Source of the DNA: JBDSLU01 sp031407765
GTDB lineage: Bacteria > Acidobacteriota > Vicinamibacteria > Vicinamibacterales > Vicinamibacteraceae
Direction of reading: 5' to 3'
Assembly (NCBI GenBank): GCA_031407765.1
Contig: JANOIR010000344.1
Span: 1 to 17,931, forward strand
DNA length: 17,931 bases
A program made the position numbers and the translations under genes. This document shows positions 8,868 through 16,420 of the stretch, piece after piece. The notes under the pieces were generated by a model. It saw nothing but the letters and a program-made list of their open reading frames with translations. It searched no databases and was not told where the DNA came from. Within the stretch, counting starts at the first letter, position 1; the number at the start of each line of letters is the position of its first letter.

Positions 8868-8872
8868 CCTCC
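8868..8872 (-). promoter_or_regulatory. Ribosome binding site that fixes the DUF3500 start
   Basis: GGAGG on the minus strand lies four bases before the ATG at 8863. It supports that start over the in-frame upstream start at 8971. A -10-like TATACT lies just upstream (8879-8884), without a recognisable -35, so a short leader is possible. Confidence 0.6.
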
Positions 8873-9013
8873 AGCTCGAGTATAGCCGTGGGCCGCGGCA
8901 GCCGCTGCCGGTCGCCGTGACCGGTATCGACAGCAACCAGTTGCGGCCCCGTGCGGGTACAGGATCTCCACATGCCGCGTTATTGCTTACATCGGCGCGT
9001 AGCGTGCCCTGTC

Positions 9014-9027
9014 CGCACGCGCGTGCG
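9014..9027. promoter_or_regulatory. Perfect 14-bp palindrome upstream of the SIR2-TIR ribosome site
   Basis: CGCACGCGCGTGCG is its own reverse complement. It ends two bases before the GGAGAG ribosome site (9029-9034) of the SIR2-TIR gene, whose ATG is at 9039. It could be a repressor operator for the operon. As RNA it could only fold with a tight loop. It may also be chance in GC-rich DNA. A weaker hairpin, CGGCAG-CCG-CTGCCG, lies at 8896-8910 in the same intergenic region (8864-9038), in which no convincing -35/-10 pair was found. Confidence 0.35.
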
Positions 9028-9038
9028 TGGAGAGTCCG

Positions 9039-10430
9039 ATGGACGACAGCTTTCCGTGGGAAGACCTCCTGGATTACATCCAGGACGGCAAGGTCATGCC
9101 CGTCATCGGCCACGAGCTGATTCAGGCCGACTATCAGGGCCGACGCGTATCCCTGCAGCGGCTCCTTGGTGAGCGCCTCGCCGACCGGGAAAAGCTGACG
9201 GTCGACTGGACCCGTCACTTCGAGTTGAATGACGCGGTCTGCGCCTATCTCGCGCGTCCGGAATCCAAGCTCGGCGTTCTCTACGATCGCGTCGCCGGGT
9301 TCGTCCGATCGATGGCGCCCCCGTTTCCAATCCCCGACGCGCTCCGGCAACTCGCCGAGATCGGCCCCTTCGACGTCTTCGTCAGCCTCACCTTCGACTC
9401 GTTGATGGCCCGCGCCGTCGACCAGGTGCGCTTCGGTGGGAACGCCGTCACCAAAGAGATCGAATTCTCCATCAATCAGTCCACGGCCGCCCAGCAGGAA
9501 GCCCACAAGATACAGCCTGGGCAGGCACCCGTCGTGTTCAACCTCTTCGGTCGCGCCAGCAGCAGGTCCGAGTTCGCGATCCACGACGAGGATTCGCTCG
9601 AGTTCATCCATCGCTTGGTGAGCGGCGACGTGGCGCCCCCAGAATGGCTGCTCTCGGAGCTGAGGAACCGCCACCTGTTGATCCTCGGCGTGCACCTCCC
9701 CGACTGGCTGGGGCGATTCGTGCTTCGCGCCGCCACGCGTGACCGCCTCCGGGTGGCGGCCCGGTCGTATTTCATCGCGAGTGAGAATGCGCCGTCCGGA
9801 GCCATGCTCGCGCAGTTCCTCCACCGTTTCGGACGGGAAACCAGCATCGCCGCGTTCCAGGGCACCGCCGAAGAGTTCGTCGCCGAGCTGCACGAACGGT
9901 GGACCCTGCGTCATCCAGGTGCCACCGCGGGCACGACCGCGACGGCCCTCGCCCCACATGGCGAGCGCGGGAGCATCTTCATCAGCTACGGCCGCGAGAA
10001 TCTTGCCGCCGTCGAGCGGCTGCACGCCGCGATCGGCGCCCTCGGCGGCGACGCCTGGTTCGATCGGGCGGAGCTGAGCCCGGGCGATCAATGGGAGAAG
10101 AGGATTCTTCCCCAGATTCAACGCGACGTACGCCTTTTCGTGCCGGTGATCTCGCGCCTGACCGCGGAGCGCAGTGAAGGCTACGTGTTTCGTGAATGGC
10201 GCGAAGCCGTGGAGCGATCGAAGAAGATCGTCGGCCGCCGCTTCATCGTGCCCATTGTCGTGGACGCCGACTACCAGGCCGACCTGAGCCAGTACGGCCA
10301 TCTCGTCGACGAGTTCCCGGCCTTTCAGAGCCTCCACTTCGGCCGCGCGCCGGACGGCGAGCCCGACGACAAGCTGCGCGAGACGCTCCGCGACGAGATT
10401 CGCGCGATGCGCCGCGAGGACGCACGATGA
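9039..10430 (+). CDS. SIR2-like / TIR domain fusion protein (SIR2 half degenerate)
   Basis: The protein has 463 residues. Residues 1-290 follow the SIR2-like fold seen in bacterial immune proteins, with MPVIGHELI (20-28), FVSLTFDSL (114-122), VVFNLFGRAS (165-174), EDSLEFIHRL and NRHLLILGVHLPDWLGRF. The usual catalytic signatures are absent: the Asn of TTNYD is Thr118, the His of HG is Phe170, and the GAG loop reads GHE. Residues 310-440 are a TIR domain: GSIFISYGREN, WFDRAELSPGDQWE, and a candidate catalytic Glu386 in GYVFREWREA. It has no signal or membrane helix, so it should be cytoplasmic. Known bacterial TIR domains cleave NAD+ or make cyclic ADP-ribose signals. The ATG at 9039 is preferred over an in-frame GTG at 9027 because GGAGAG (9029-9034) precedes it. 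The gene overlaps the nSTAND-propeller gene by ATGA (10427-10430), so the two products are probably made together and partnered. Confidence 0.88.
   Translation: MDDSFPWEDLLDYIQDGKVMPVIGHELIQADYQGRRVSLQRLLGERLADREKLTVDWTRHFELNDAVCAYLARPESKLGVLYDRVAGFVRSMAPPFPIPDALRQLAEIGPFDVFVSLTFDSLMARAVDQVRFGGNAVTKEIEFSINQSTAAQQEAHKIQPGQAPVVFNLFGRASSRSEFAIHDEDSLEFIHRLVSGDVAPPEWLLSELRNRHLLILGVHLPDWLGRFVLRAATRDRLRVAARSYFIASENAPSGAMLAQFLHRFGRETSIAAFQGTAEEFVAELHERWTLRHPGATAGTTATALAPHGERGSIFISYGRENLAAVERLHAAIGALGGDAWFDRAELSPGDQWEKRILPQIQRDVRLFVPVISRLTAERSEGYVFREWREAVERSKKIVGRRFIVPIVVDADYQADLSQYGHLVDEFPAFQSLHFGRAPDGEPDDKLRETLRDEIRAMRREDAR
10416..10420 (+). promoter_or_regulatory. Internal ribosome binding site of the nSTAND gene
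   Basis: GAGGA lies inside the end of the SIR2-TIR gene, six bases before ATG 10427. It decides this start over longer in-frame starts from 10196, which would translate the overlapping TIR region as an Arg-rich shadow. Confidence 0.65.
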
Positions 10431-13400
10431 GCTCCCTGCTCGACGGGGTGTCCGGCGCACAGCTCGATCTCGACAATCCGTGGCCGGGACTCGACGCCTA
10501 CCAGGAATCGTCACACGCCTTCTTCAGTGGGCGCGCCCCGGAGGTCGACGAACTGCACCGCCGGATCGTCGACGAGCCGCTCACGGTCTTGTTCGGCAAG
10601 TCCGGCCTGGGCAAGACCTCGCTCCTCAAAGCCGGCGTGTTCCCGCGTCTCAGAGAAAAAGGCCTGCTGCCCATTTTCCTGCGGCTGCAGATCAGGCCTG
10701 GGGCGCAGCCGCCTCTCGAACAAGTGCGGCTGGCCATTTTCCATGAGCTGCAGGTACAGGGTGTCGAGCATCCCGACGCGAGAGAGGGAGAGACACTCTG
10801 GGAGTACCTCCACCGGACCGGACAGGAGTTCTGGACCCGGCAGAATCGGCTGGTCCGTCCGATCCTGGTCTTCGATCAGTTCGAGGAAATCTTTACCCTG
10901 GGGCGAGAGATCCCGACGGTCATCGCCGCATTCCGCGAAGACCTGTCCGATCTCGTCGAAAACCGGATTCCGGCATCCATCGCCCGCCAGCTCGAACCTC
11001 GCTCGATCGGCGATCTGGGCGTCGACGCGCAGGCCATGCCATACAAGGTCGTTCTCTCACTCCGTGAGGACTTCCTCGCTGACCTGGAGGAGTGGCGGGT
11101 CGCGATGCCGTCGCTGCGGCGCAACCGCATGCGTCTCCTGCCGATGGGACCGCAGCAGGCCATGCAGGCCGTCTACAACGACCGGACACGTCATCTCGTG
11201 GCGGAGCCGGCCGCACGCACGATTGTCGACTTCCTCTCGTCCGGGCCACCCATCGCCGACCAAGGCGCACCCTCGGCACGGGACTCATCGACGGTCGAGC
11301 CGGCGCTGCTGAGCCTCTTCTGTCGCGGCGTCAATGAACATCGCAAGCGCGACGGCAAGGCACGTCTCGACGACGCGTTGATCGAAGGGGCCAAGGACAC
11401 GATCGTCGCCGACTTCTACCGGGCCAGCCTTGCCGATCAGCCCGACCGGGTGCAGCGATTCATCGAGGAGCAGCTGATCACGGAAAGCGGGTTCCGCAAC
11501 AGCTATTCGGTCGACGACGCGATTGCGCTGGGGTCTCTCGCAAGGAACGAGCTGGACACGCTCGTCGACCGGCACCTGCTCAGGCACGAGCATCACCTCG
11601 GCGCAGACCGGGTCGAATTGACCCACGATCTGCTGACGGCGGCCGTCGCGGCCGGACGTGACGAGCGGCGCGTGGCGGAGCGCGAGTCACGCGAGCGTCT
11701 GGAGCAGCGCAAGCTGCGGCGGGTCACGGAAGGGTTCGCCCTGGCCGCGCTCATCTTCCTTGGGCTCGCGATCGTCGCGTGGAACGCGCGAAGAAGCGCT
11801 GCCGAAGAAGGCGACCGGTCGCGGTCGAAGGAGCTTGCGGCGATTGCGACCGCGGAAGTGAATCAGAACCCAGAGCTCGCGGTCATCCTCGCTCGCGAAG
11901 CGCTGAACAAGGCCGACACGGCCGAGGCGCGCAGCGCGCTGATCGAGGCGGCGCAGTATGTCTGGCCGCAGGCACTCCTCGACCGAAAGGAGTTGCAGGG
12001 GCAACCAGTGGCTATCGCACTCAATCGGGACGGCAGCCGACTCGCGGTCGTCGTCGAGGGACACACCGTCAGTGTGTGGAACGTGAGCGTGCGACAACCG
12101 TCCCTCGTCTGGACGAAGCGGGACCTCGACGGGACCTCGTCGCTGGCGTTCAGCCCCGACCAGCGGTTGCTCGCGGTGGGGCGGACCACGTCCATCGACA
12201 TGCTGGAAGCGGAGTCCGGGCGGATCGATGCGCACCTGACGGCGGTCGTCAACAAACATCTGGGTCAGGCGGTGGCCGACCGATGGCTATCGTTCAGCCC
12301 GGATGGCGCCTGGCTCGCCTCCACGCAGAGCGACGACTTCATACGCCTGCTGGACTATCGAAATGATCACCCTGCACCACGGGTTCGCGCCAAGGGCGTG
12401 GTCCAATTCGCCGTGGCCGAAGGCGGCCGCCACATCGTCGCCGTGAGCACCTATCCGCTTGCGGTGCACGCCATGGCCTTGCGAAACGGCACGTGGCGCC
12501 CGACCGAGCAGGATCTGTCAGTGTGCAGGCAGTTGCAGTCGATCTCGACGGGGCCGATCAGCTTCTCCACGACATGGAAGGCCGGCTCCTGCACGTTCGC
12601 AACGGACACGCTGTCGCGCCGGTCTTCACAAAGCACCCTCGAGCCAGCGGACGACATCGTTTGGAGCCCAGGTGGGCTGGCCTCTGCGGAGATCCTCCTG
12701 TCGAAGGACATCATCGTCGGTCAACCCGGCCGCCCGCCGTTTCGCATCAAGGGCGCGCAGCCCACCGGCGCAAGCGACAAATCCCGCCACGTATCGGTCA
12801 GCGAAACGGGGAAGCGGATCGGACTGATCGACAAGGACGGTCGGGTGCAACTGTATTCTCTCGCCGAGGACAAACCGTTGCTCTCTCCGTTCAGAAGCGA
12901 CGCGGGGGCGGTGTCCCTCCATGGCAGCTGGATCGCGGCACGCCGAGCGCCTTCCGCAGGCGAGCCACCGGCCATCGACGTGATCTGGCTCGAGGGCGTC
13001 GAGGCGTCCCATCTGCCCCGCCGGACGCGCCTCGTCCTCGACGCCGTCCCGAGCCGCCTGTACGCCGGTCCAGGCGCCGTGATTGCCGTCCTGCAGACCG
13101 AGCCGGCCAGCAGCGTGGTGCTCGACGTCAAGACCGGACGGCCCCGTTTCCCACCGGTTCTTGGGACCGCAGAGCCGCTCGGCGAACGGCACGACCTGCT
13201 GCTCGTACGGGCTGGAGATGCGTTTCAGGTGGTTCGAGTGAGCGACGGTGCCTCGCTGGCTCCGTGGGCTCCGCCGGCCGGTGTCGCGGTCCCCTCGAGC
13301 GTCGTGGTCTCTCCAGAGAGGCAGGCGATCCTCATCGTCACCGAGGGGATTCCGCGGGAAGGCAAACCGCGGATCGATGCGCGCGCGTACGTCGTCCGGG

Positions 13401-14047
13401 GAGACAGCCTGAACTTCGTCGGTGACATACCTGGCATGCCGATGGACTACTCGCTGGCCTACGCCGTGGCTGGAATCACCATCGCTGACGACGGGACGAC
13501 CGTCACGGCCAGGAGCAGCCGACGCTGGTCGATGACCTCTGCGCGCCGCTTCGTCGAGGACCATACCGAAGTACCAACCGGCGGAACGAGCGTCGAACTC
13601 CAGCGAAGTCCTTTGGGCCATTTCGAGATCAGGCCGGCCGGCGATTCCGGGCTCGAGCTCAGACGACGTAGCAGCCGGTTCCCGTTGAAGCGATTTTCGG
13701 ACACCTTCGGCCGCCGGTTCAGCAGCGACGATCGCTGGCTGGCGCTCTGGGACCAAGGGCGAGTCGAGGTGTTCGACCTCACGCAAGGCAGAACATGGCT
13801 GACCCTGAACCACCACCCGCGGAACGTCAGCTTCGCGGCCGCCAATACAATGCTGAACGTGGAGCTCGCGGACCAGGAGTCGCTTCTCGTTCCACTGACC
13901 GACCAGGTGATACGGCAATTTGCCGACTGGCTGGTTCCGCGGAGACTGAGTGACAGAGAACGCTGTCTCTACGGATTCGACGAGGCGGACTGTCTGCAGG
14001 ACAGCGTCAGGGCACCGAGCCCCACCGCCCACGCGGACAGACGCTAG
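10427..14047 (+). CDS. nSTAND1 NTPase with transmembrane helix and WD40-like beta-propeller
   Basis: The protein has 1206 residues. The start is ATG 10427, inside the stop of the SIR2-TIR gene, with GAGGA (10416-10420) six bases upstream. The nSTAND1 module begins NPWPGLDAYQES at about residue 17, with FFSGR, Walker A GKSGLGKT (57-64, K63) and Walker B LVFDQFEE (D150). A winged-helix-like, helical region ends in ELTHDLL. One membrane helix lies at about 436-453, flanked by Arg-rich segments. The helical KELAAIATAEVNQNPELAV region typical of nSTAND-WD40 proteins follows. From about 525 to 1175 is a degenerate propeller, with blades such as LAFSPDQRLLAVG and LSFSPDGAWLAS; later repeats are hard to see. 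Near the C-terminus Cys1180 and Cys1189 could form a disulfide if exported. By family, ATP-driven oligomerisation upon sensing would activate the partner, here the TIR protein; that link is inference. It ends 12 bases from the convergent quinoprotein gene. Confidence 0.9.
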   Translation: MSSLLDGVSGAQLDLDNPWPGLDAYQESSHAFFSGRAPEVDELHRRIVDEPLTVLFGKSGLGKTSLLKAGVFPRLREKGLLPIFLRLQIRPGAQPPLEQVRLAIFHELQVQGVEHPDAREGETLWEYLHRTGQEFWTRQNRLVRPILVFDQFEEIFTLGREIPTVIAAFREDLSDLVENRIPASIARQLEPRSIGDLGVDAQAMPYKVVLSLREDFLADLEEWRVAMPSLRRNRMRLLPMGPQQAMQAVYNDRTRHLVAEPAARTIVDFLSSGPPIADQGAPSARDSSTVEPALLSLFCRGVNEHRKRDGKARLDDALIEGAKDTIVADFYRASLADQPDRVQRFIEEQLITESGFRNSYSVDDAIALGSLARNELDTLVDRHLLRHEHHLGADRVELTHDLLTAAVAAGRDERRVAERESRERLEQRKLRRVTEGFALAALIFLGLAIVAWNARRSAAEEGDRSRSKELAAIATAEVNQNPELAVILAREALNKADTAEARSALIEAAQYVWPQALLDRKELQGQPVAIALNRDGSRLAVVVEGHTVSVWNVSVRQPSLVWTKRDLDGTSSLAFSPDQRLLAVGRTTSIDMLEAESGRIDAHLTAVVNKHLGQAVADRWLSFSPDGAWLASTQSDDFIRLLDYRNDHPAPRVRAKGVVQFAVAEGGRHIVAVSTYPLAVHAMALRNGTWRPTEQDLSVCRQLQSISTGPISFSTTWKAGSCTFATDTLSRRSSQSTLEPADDIVWSPGGLASAEILLSKDIIVGQPGRPPFRIKGAQPTGASDKSRHVSVSETGKRIGLIDKDGRVQLYSLAEDKPLLSPFRSDAGAVSLHGSWIAARRAPSAGEPPAIDVIWLEGVEASHLPRRTRLVLDAVPSRLYAGPGAVIAVLQTEPASSVVLDVKTGRPRFPPVLGTAEPLGERHDLLLVRAGDAFQVVRVSDGASLAPWAPPAGVAVPSSVVVSPERQAILIVTEGIPREGKPRIDARAYVVRGDSLNFVGDIPGMPMDYSLAYAVAGITIADDGTTVTARSSRRWSMTSARRFVEDHTEVPTGGTSVELQRSPLGHFEIRPAGDSGLELRRRSSRFPLKRFSDTFGRRFSSDDRWLALWDQGRVEVFDLTQGRTWLTLNHHPRNVSFAAANTMLNVELADQESLLVPLTDQVIRQFADWLVPRRLSDRERCLYGFDEADCLQDSVRAPSPTAHADRR

Positions 14048-14059
14048 CTCGCGGTCCGG

Positions 14060-15967
14060 TCAGCGCGGCAGGGCGTAGGCGACCAAGCCGGTCGGCCCCT
14101 TGTGCGGCGTCGGCACGGCGCCTGGTCCCGACGGCTGCACCGACGACGCGGTGACCAGCAGGTACTGCCGGCCGCCGTGCTCATACATCGAGGGGCCGCC
14201 GCTAGTCGGACCACCGAGCGGCAGCGTCGCGAGCTCCCCGCCGTTGCTCGTGTCGTAGACGTGGACCTTGCGATCGGCCGCGGTGGCAAACACCAGGCCC
14301 GTGCCGGTCACGATGAGGCCGCCCTTGACGGTCGCCGCCGACCCCGTCCCGGTGATCCCGAGCGGCAGCAGGCGCAGGTCGTCGCCGAGCCCCTTCTGCC
14401 ACGCGATCGCCCCGGTGTTCAGATCGTAGGCGGTGAGCGTCGTGTACGGCGGCTTGACGATGGTCGGGTACAACCCGAATCCGTCAGTGGTCGGATACCC
14501 GTCCTTGACGATCTCCTCGGGCGTGGCGCCCCGCGCCGGCCGCGTCTCGCCGGGCTTGAGGAGGCGGATGATCGTCGGCACATTGAAGCCAATGACGTAG
14601 ACGCGGCCGTCGCTCGGGTTCCCCGCCGTGCTGCCCCAGTTGGAGCCGCCCTGGTTGCCGGGCATGTGCACGACCTCGTCGAACCCGATCGGCGTGAACG
14701 GGCCGTCGTTGCGCGCCTCGAGGATGCGCCTACGGAACTGCGCGCGCTGCTCATCGGTGAGGAGGTGCGGGTTCAGATCGTCTACGGTGAACGACTGGCG
14801 GGAGAACGGCTCCGGCTTCGTGGGAAACGGCTGCGTCGGCGACAGGTATTGGCCGGGAACGGTCGATTTCTGCGGAACCGGGCGTTCCTCGATGGGCCAG
14901 ATCGGCTTGCCGCTCACGCGATCGAACACGTAGAGATAGCCGGTCTTGCTCGCCATCGCGACGACGTCCACCTTGCGGCCGCGGCTGGTGATGGTCGTCA
15001 GCTGCGGCGCGGAGTTGTTGTCCAGGTCCCAGATGTCGTGATGTACGGTCTGGAAGTGCCAGCGCCGCTTGCCGGTACGCGCGTCGAGCGCGATCAGGCT
15101 GTCCGAGAACAGGTTGTCGCCGCGCCGGTAGCCGCCGAAGAAGTTGTACTTGCCGCTGCCGGTCGGCACGTAGACGATGCCCCGCCCGGCGTCGACCGAC
15201 ATCTCGGCCCAGGCGTTGGCGCCGCCGACGTGGGCGCGTGCGTTCTCCGGCCAGGTATCGGCGCCGAACTCGCCCGTGCGCGGGATCGTCCGGAACGACC
15301 AGACGTGGGCGCCGGTCCGGACGTCGAAGGCCCGGATGTCGCCGGGGGCCGAGGCGTACTCGCTGTTGGTGGCCGACCCCAGGATGATCAGGTGCTCGAA
15401 GATCTTGCCGGGCAGGCGGCTTTGCTGCTGGACCGTCTTCGGATCGCGGTCCAGTCCTTCGCGCAGGTCCACGACACCGTCCCTGCCGAAGCTCGTAATG
15501 GGCTGGCCGGTGCTGGCGTCGAAGGCCCGCAGCATGTTCAGCGTGGTGAGCAGCAGCCGGCGATCCTTGCCGTCGGCGCTCTCCCAGTAGTTCACGCCGC
15601 GCACCGTGAAGCCGTCGATCTCGGGTGACACCCAACGCTGGCCGCCGGTCGCCGCGTCGACGGCGACGAGCGTCTTACCGCGGGCCCGCGTGTAGACCAC
15701 GTCGCGGACGACGAGCGGATTGAAGTCGGTGTCGCCGTCGGGATACGTCCAGGCGACCTGCAACTGCTTGACGTTGCCCTTGGTGATCTGACTGGCGGCG
15801 ACGAACCGGGAACTGTCCGGCCCGCCGGCATAATCGCGCCATTCGCGGGGCGCCTTGGCGCCGCCGCGCACGCTCGCGACCGCCGCAACGACGACGAGCG
15901 CGACTGCCGCCGTCGCGACGCCCCACGTCCATGGCCGTACGGACGGTGTGCCCTGAGTGTTGTGCAA
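14060..15967 (-). CDS. Membrane-anchored PQQ-dependent dehydrogenase (quinoprotein)
   Basis: The protein has 635 residues. One N-terminal membrane helix (about 14-34, Ala/Val rich) is followed by an eight-bladed quinoprotein propeller. It opens with WRDYAGGPDSSRF and QITKGNVKQLQVAW, and has YVPTGSGKYNFFGG. The HHDIWDLDNNSAPQL motif at residues 309-323 is typical of glucose/alcohol-type PQQ dehydrogenases. Later come GNQGGSNWGSTAGNP and GPTSGGPSMYEHGGRQYLL. The alcohol or sugar substrate cannot be told from sequence. The product is oxidised substrate, with electrons passed to the quinone pool or a cytochrome. It is shorter than membrane glucose dehydrogenase because that protein's extra N-terminal helices are missing. 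The start is a TTG at 15967, preceded by GAGG with about seven bases between. There is no in-frame ATG before the propeller and the upstream frame closes. It is divergent from the oxidase-like gene and ends 12 bases from the convergent nSTAND gene. Confidence 0.9.
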   Translation of the reverse strand: MHNTQGTPSVRPWTWGVATAAVALVVVAAVASVRGGAKAPREWRDYAGGPDSSRFVAASQITKGNVKQLQVAWTYPDGDTDFNPLVVRDVVYTRARGKTLVAVDAATGGQRWVSPEIDGFTVRGVNYWESADGKDRRLLLTTLNMLRAFDASTGQPITSFGRDGVVDLREGLDRDPKTVQQQSRLPGKIFEHLIILGSATNSEYASAPGDIRAFDVRTGAHVWSFRTIPRTGEFGADTWPENARAHVGGANAWAEMSVDAGRGIVYVPTGSGKYNFFGGYRRGDNLFSDSLIALDARTGKRRWHFQTVHHDIWDLDNNSAPQLTTITSRGRKVDVVAMASKTGYLYVFDRVSGKPIWPIEERPVPQKSTVPGQYLSPTQPFPTKPEPFSRQSFTVDDLNPHLLTDEQRAQFRRRILEARNDGPFTPIGFDEVVHMPGNQGGSNWGSTAGNPSDGRVYVIGFNVPTIIRLLKPGETRPARGATPEEIVKDGYPTTDGFGLYPTIVKPPYTTLTAYDLNTGAIAWQKGLGDDLRLLPLGITGTGSAATVKGGLIVTGTGLVFATAADRKVHVYDTSNGGELATLPLGGPTSGGPSMYEHGGRQYLLVTASSVQPSGPGAVPTPHKGPTGLVAYALPR

Positions 15968-16032
15968 TGAACCGCCTCGGGCGCCGTCAGCCCCGATGGC
16001 CGCGTGTTATAGCACAGGGCCTGGATGCCCGC

Positions 16033-16061
16033 TTGACCCTGTCCCGGGTTCGTGGTTAACA
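16033..16061 (+). promoter_or_regulatory. Candidate plus-strand sigma-70-like promoter
   Basis: TTGACC (16033-16038), a 17-base spacer and TTAACA (16056-16061) give a fair match to -35/-10. If used for the oxidase-like gene it would leave a leader of about 350 bases, which is unusual, so it may serve something else or nothing. Confidence 0.3.
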
Positions 16062-16358
16062 TCGCGCCGCAATCGACATTGTGTTCTGGGTCGGGTCTGG
16101 GTCGTTCCCTTGGGCGGAGTACGGGGGCGCGCCGATGCGGTCAATAGTTCCATCGCGAACTTGCGGTCCGGGCAGCCATCGCCCGTCGCCCCGGAGGCCT
16201 GCGCACTGGCCGCATCTCTCCCAATCGCGGCCGCCATCTCGCGCCGGCACCTGCTCCACATCCTCGACGTCATCACGAAACAGAACGGGCCCTCTGTCTG
16301 GGTACTGATCGCTGACTCCTCGTGTCCTCGGGTGGGCGATCGTTGCCGACGGGGGAAG

Positions 16359-16376
16359 GCGAGCCAAGCGGCTCGC
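16359..16376 (+). promoter_or_regulatory. Hairpin in the leader of the oxidase-like gene
   Basis: A 7-bp stem (GCGAGCC / GGCTCGC) with the loop AAGC lies 44 bases before the GTG start at 16421. No T-run follows, so it is not a typical terminator. It could be leader structure or the end of an upstream element. Confidence 0.35.
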
Positions 16377-16420
16377 TGAGCGCCACGGGCGCCCGCGGGC
16401 CACAACCGAACGGAAGCGCT

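Larger units (their letters stand above)
15968..16420. other. 453-bp divergent intergenic region, no supported gene
   Basis: The region separates the divergent quinoprotein and oxidase-like genes. Open frames exist on both strands (for example 15957-16379 plus and 16056-16403 minus), but their proteins are Arg/Pro/Ser-rich, lack recognisable domains and overlap each other, so none is called. The first 50 bases probably hold the quinoprotein promoter; TATAAC on the minus strand at 16006-16011 is a -10 candidate without a good -35. The remaining ~360 bases are long for a leader, and may hold a decayed gene or a repeat that I cannot identify. Confidence 0.5.

Noticed and set aside
8864..8971. 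Longer start for the DUF3500 protein at 8971
   Set aside because: It would place an Arg/Ala tail before the signal peptide. GGAGG sits before the ATG at 8863.
10196..10426. Longer start for the nSTAND protein at 10196
   Set aside because: This part reads the TIR gene out of frame as an Arg-rich segment. The GAGGA site and ATGA overlap support 10427.
8535..10514. 659-codon minus-strand open frame across the DUF3500 start and SIR2-TIR gene
   Set aside because: Antisense to the TIR gene, where the plus-strand protein has conserved motifs. It also overlaps the DUF3500 gene in the wrong frame.
14048..14059. Terminator between the convergent nSTAND and quinoprotein genes
   Set aside because: Only 12 bases separate the stops and no stem with a T-run is visible there.
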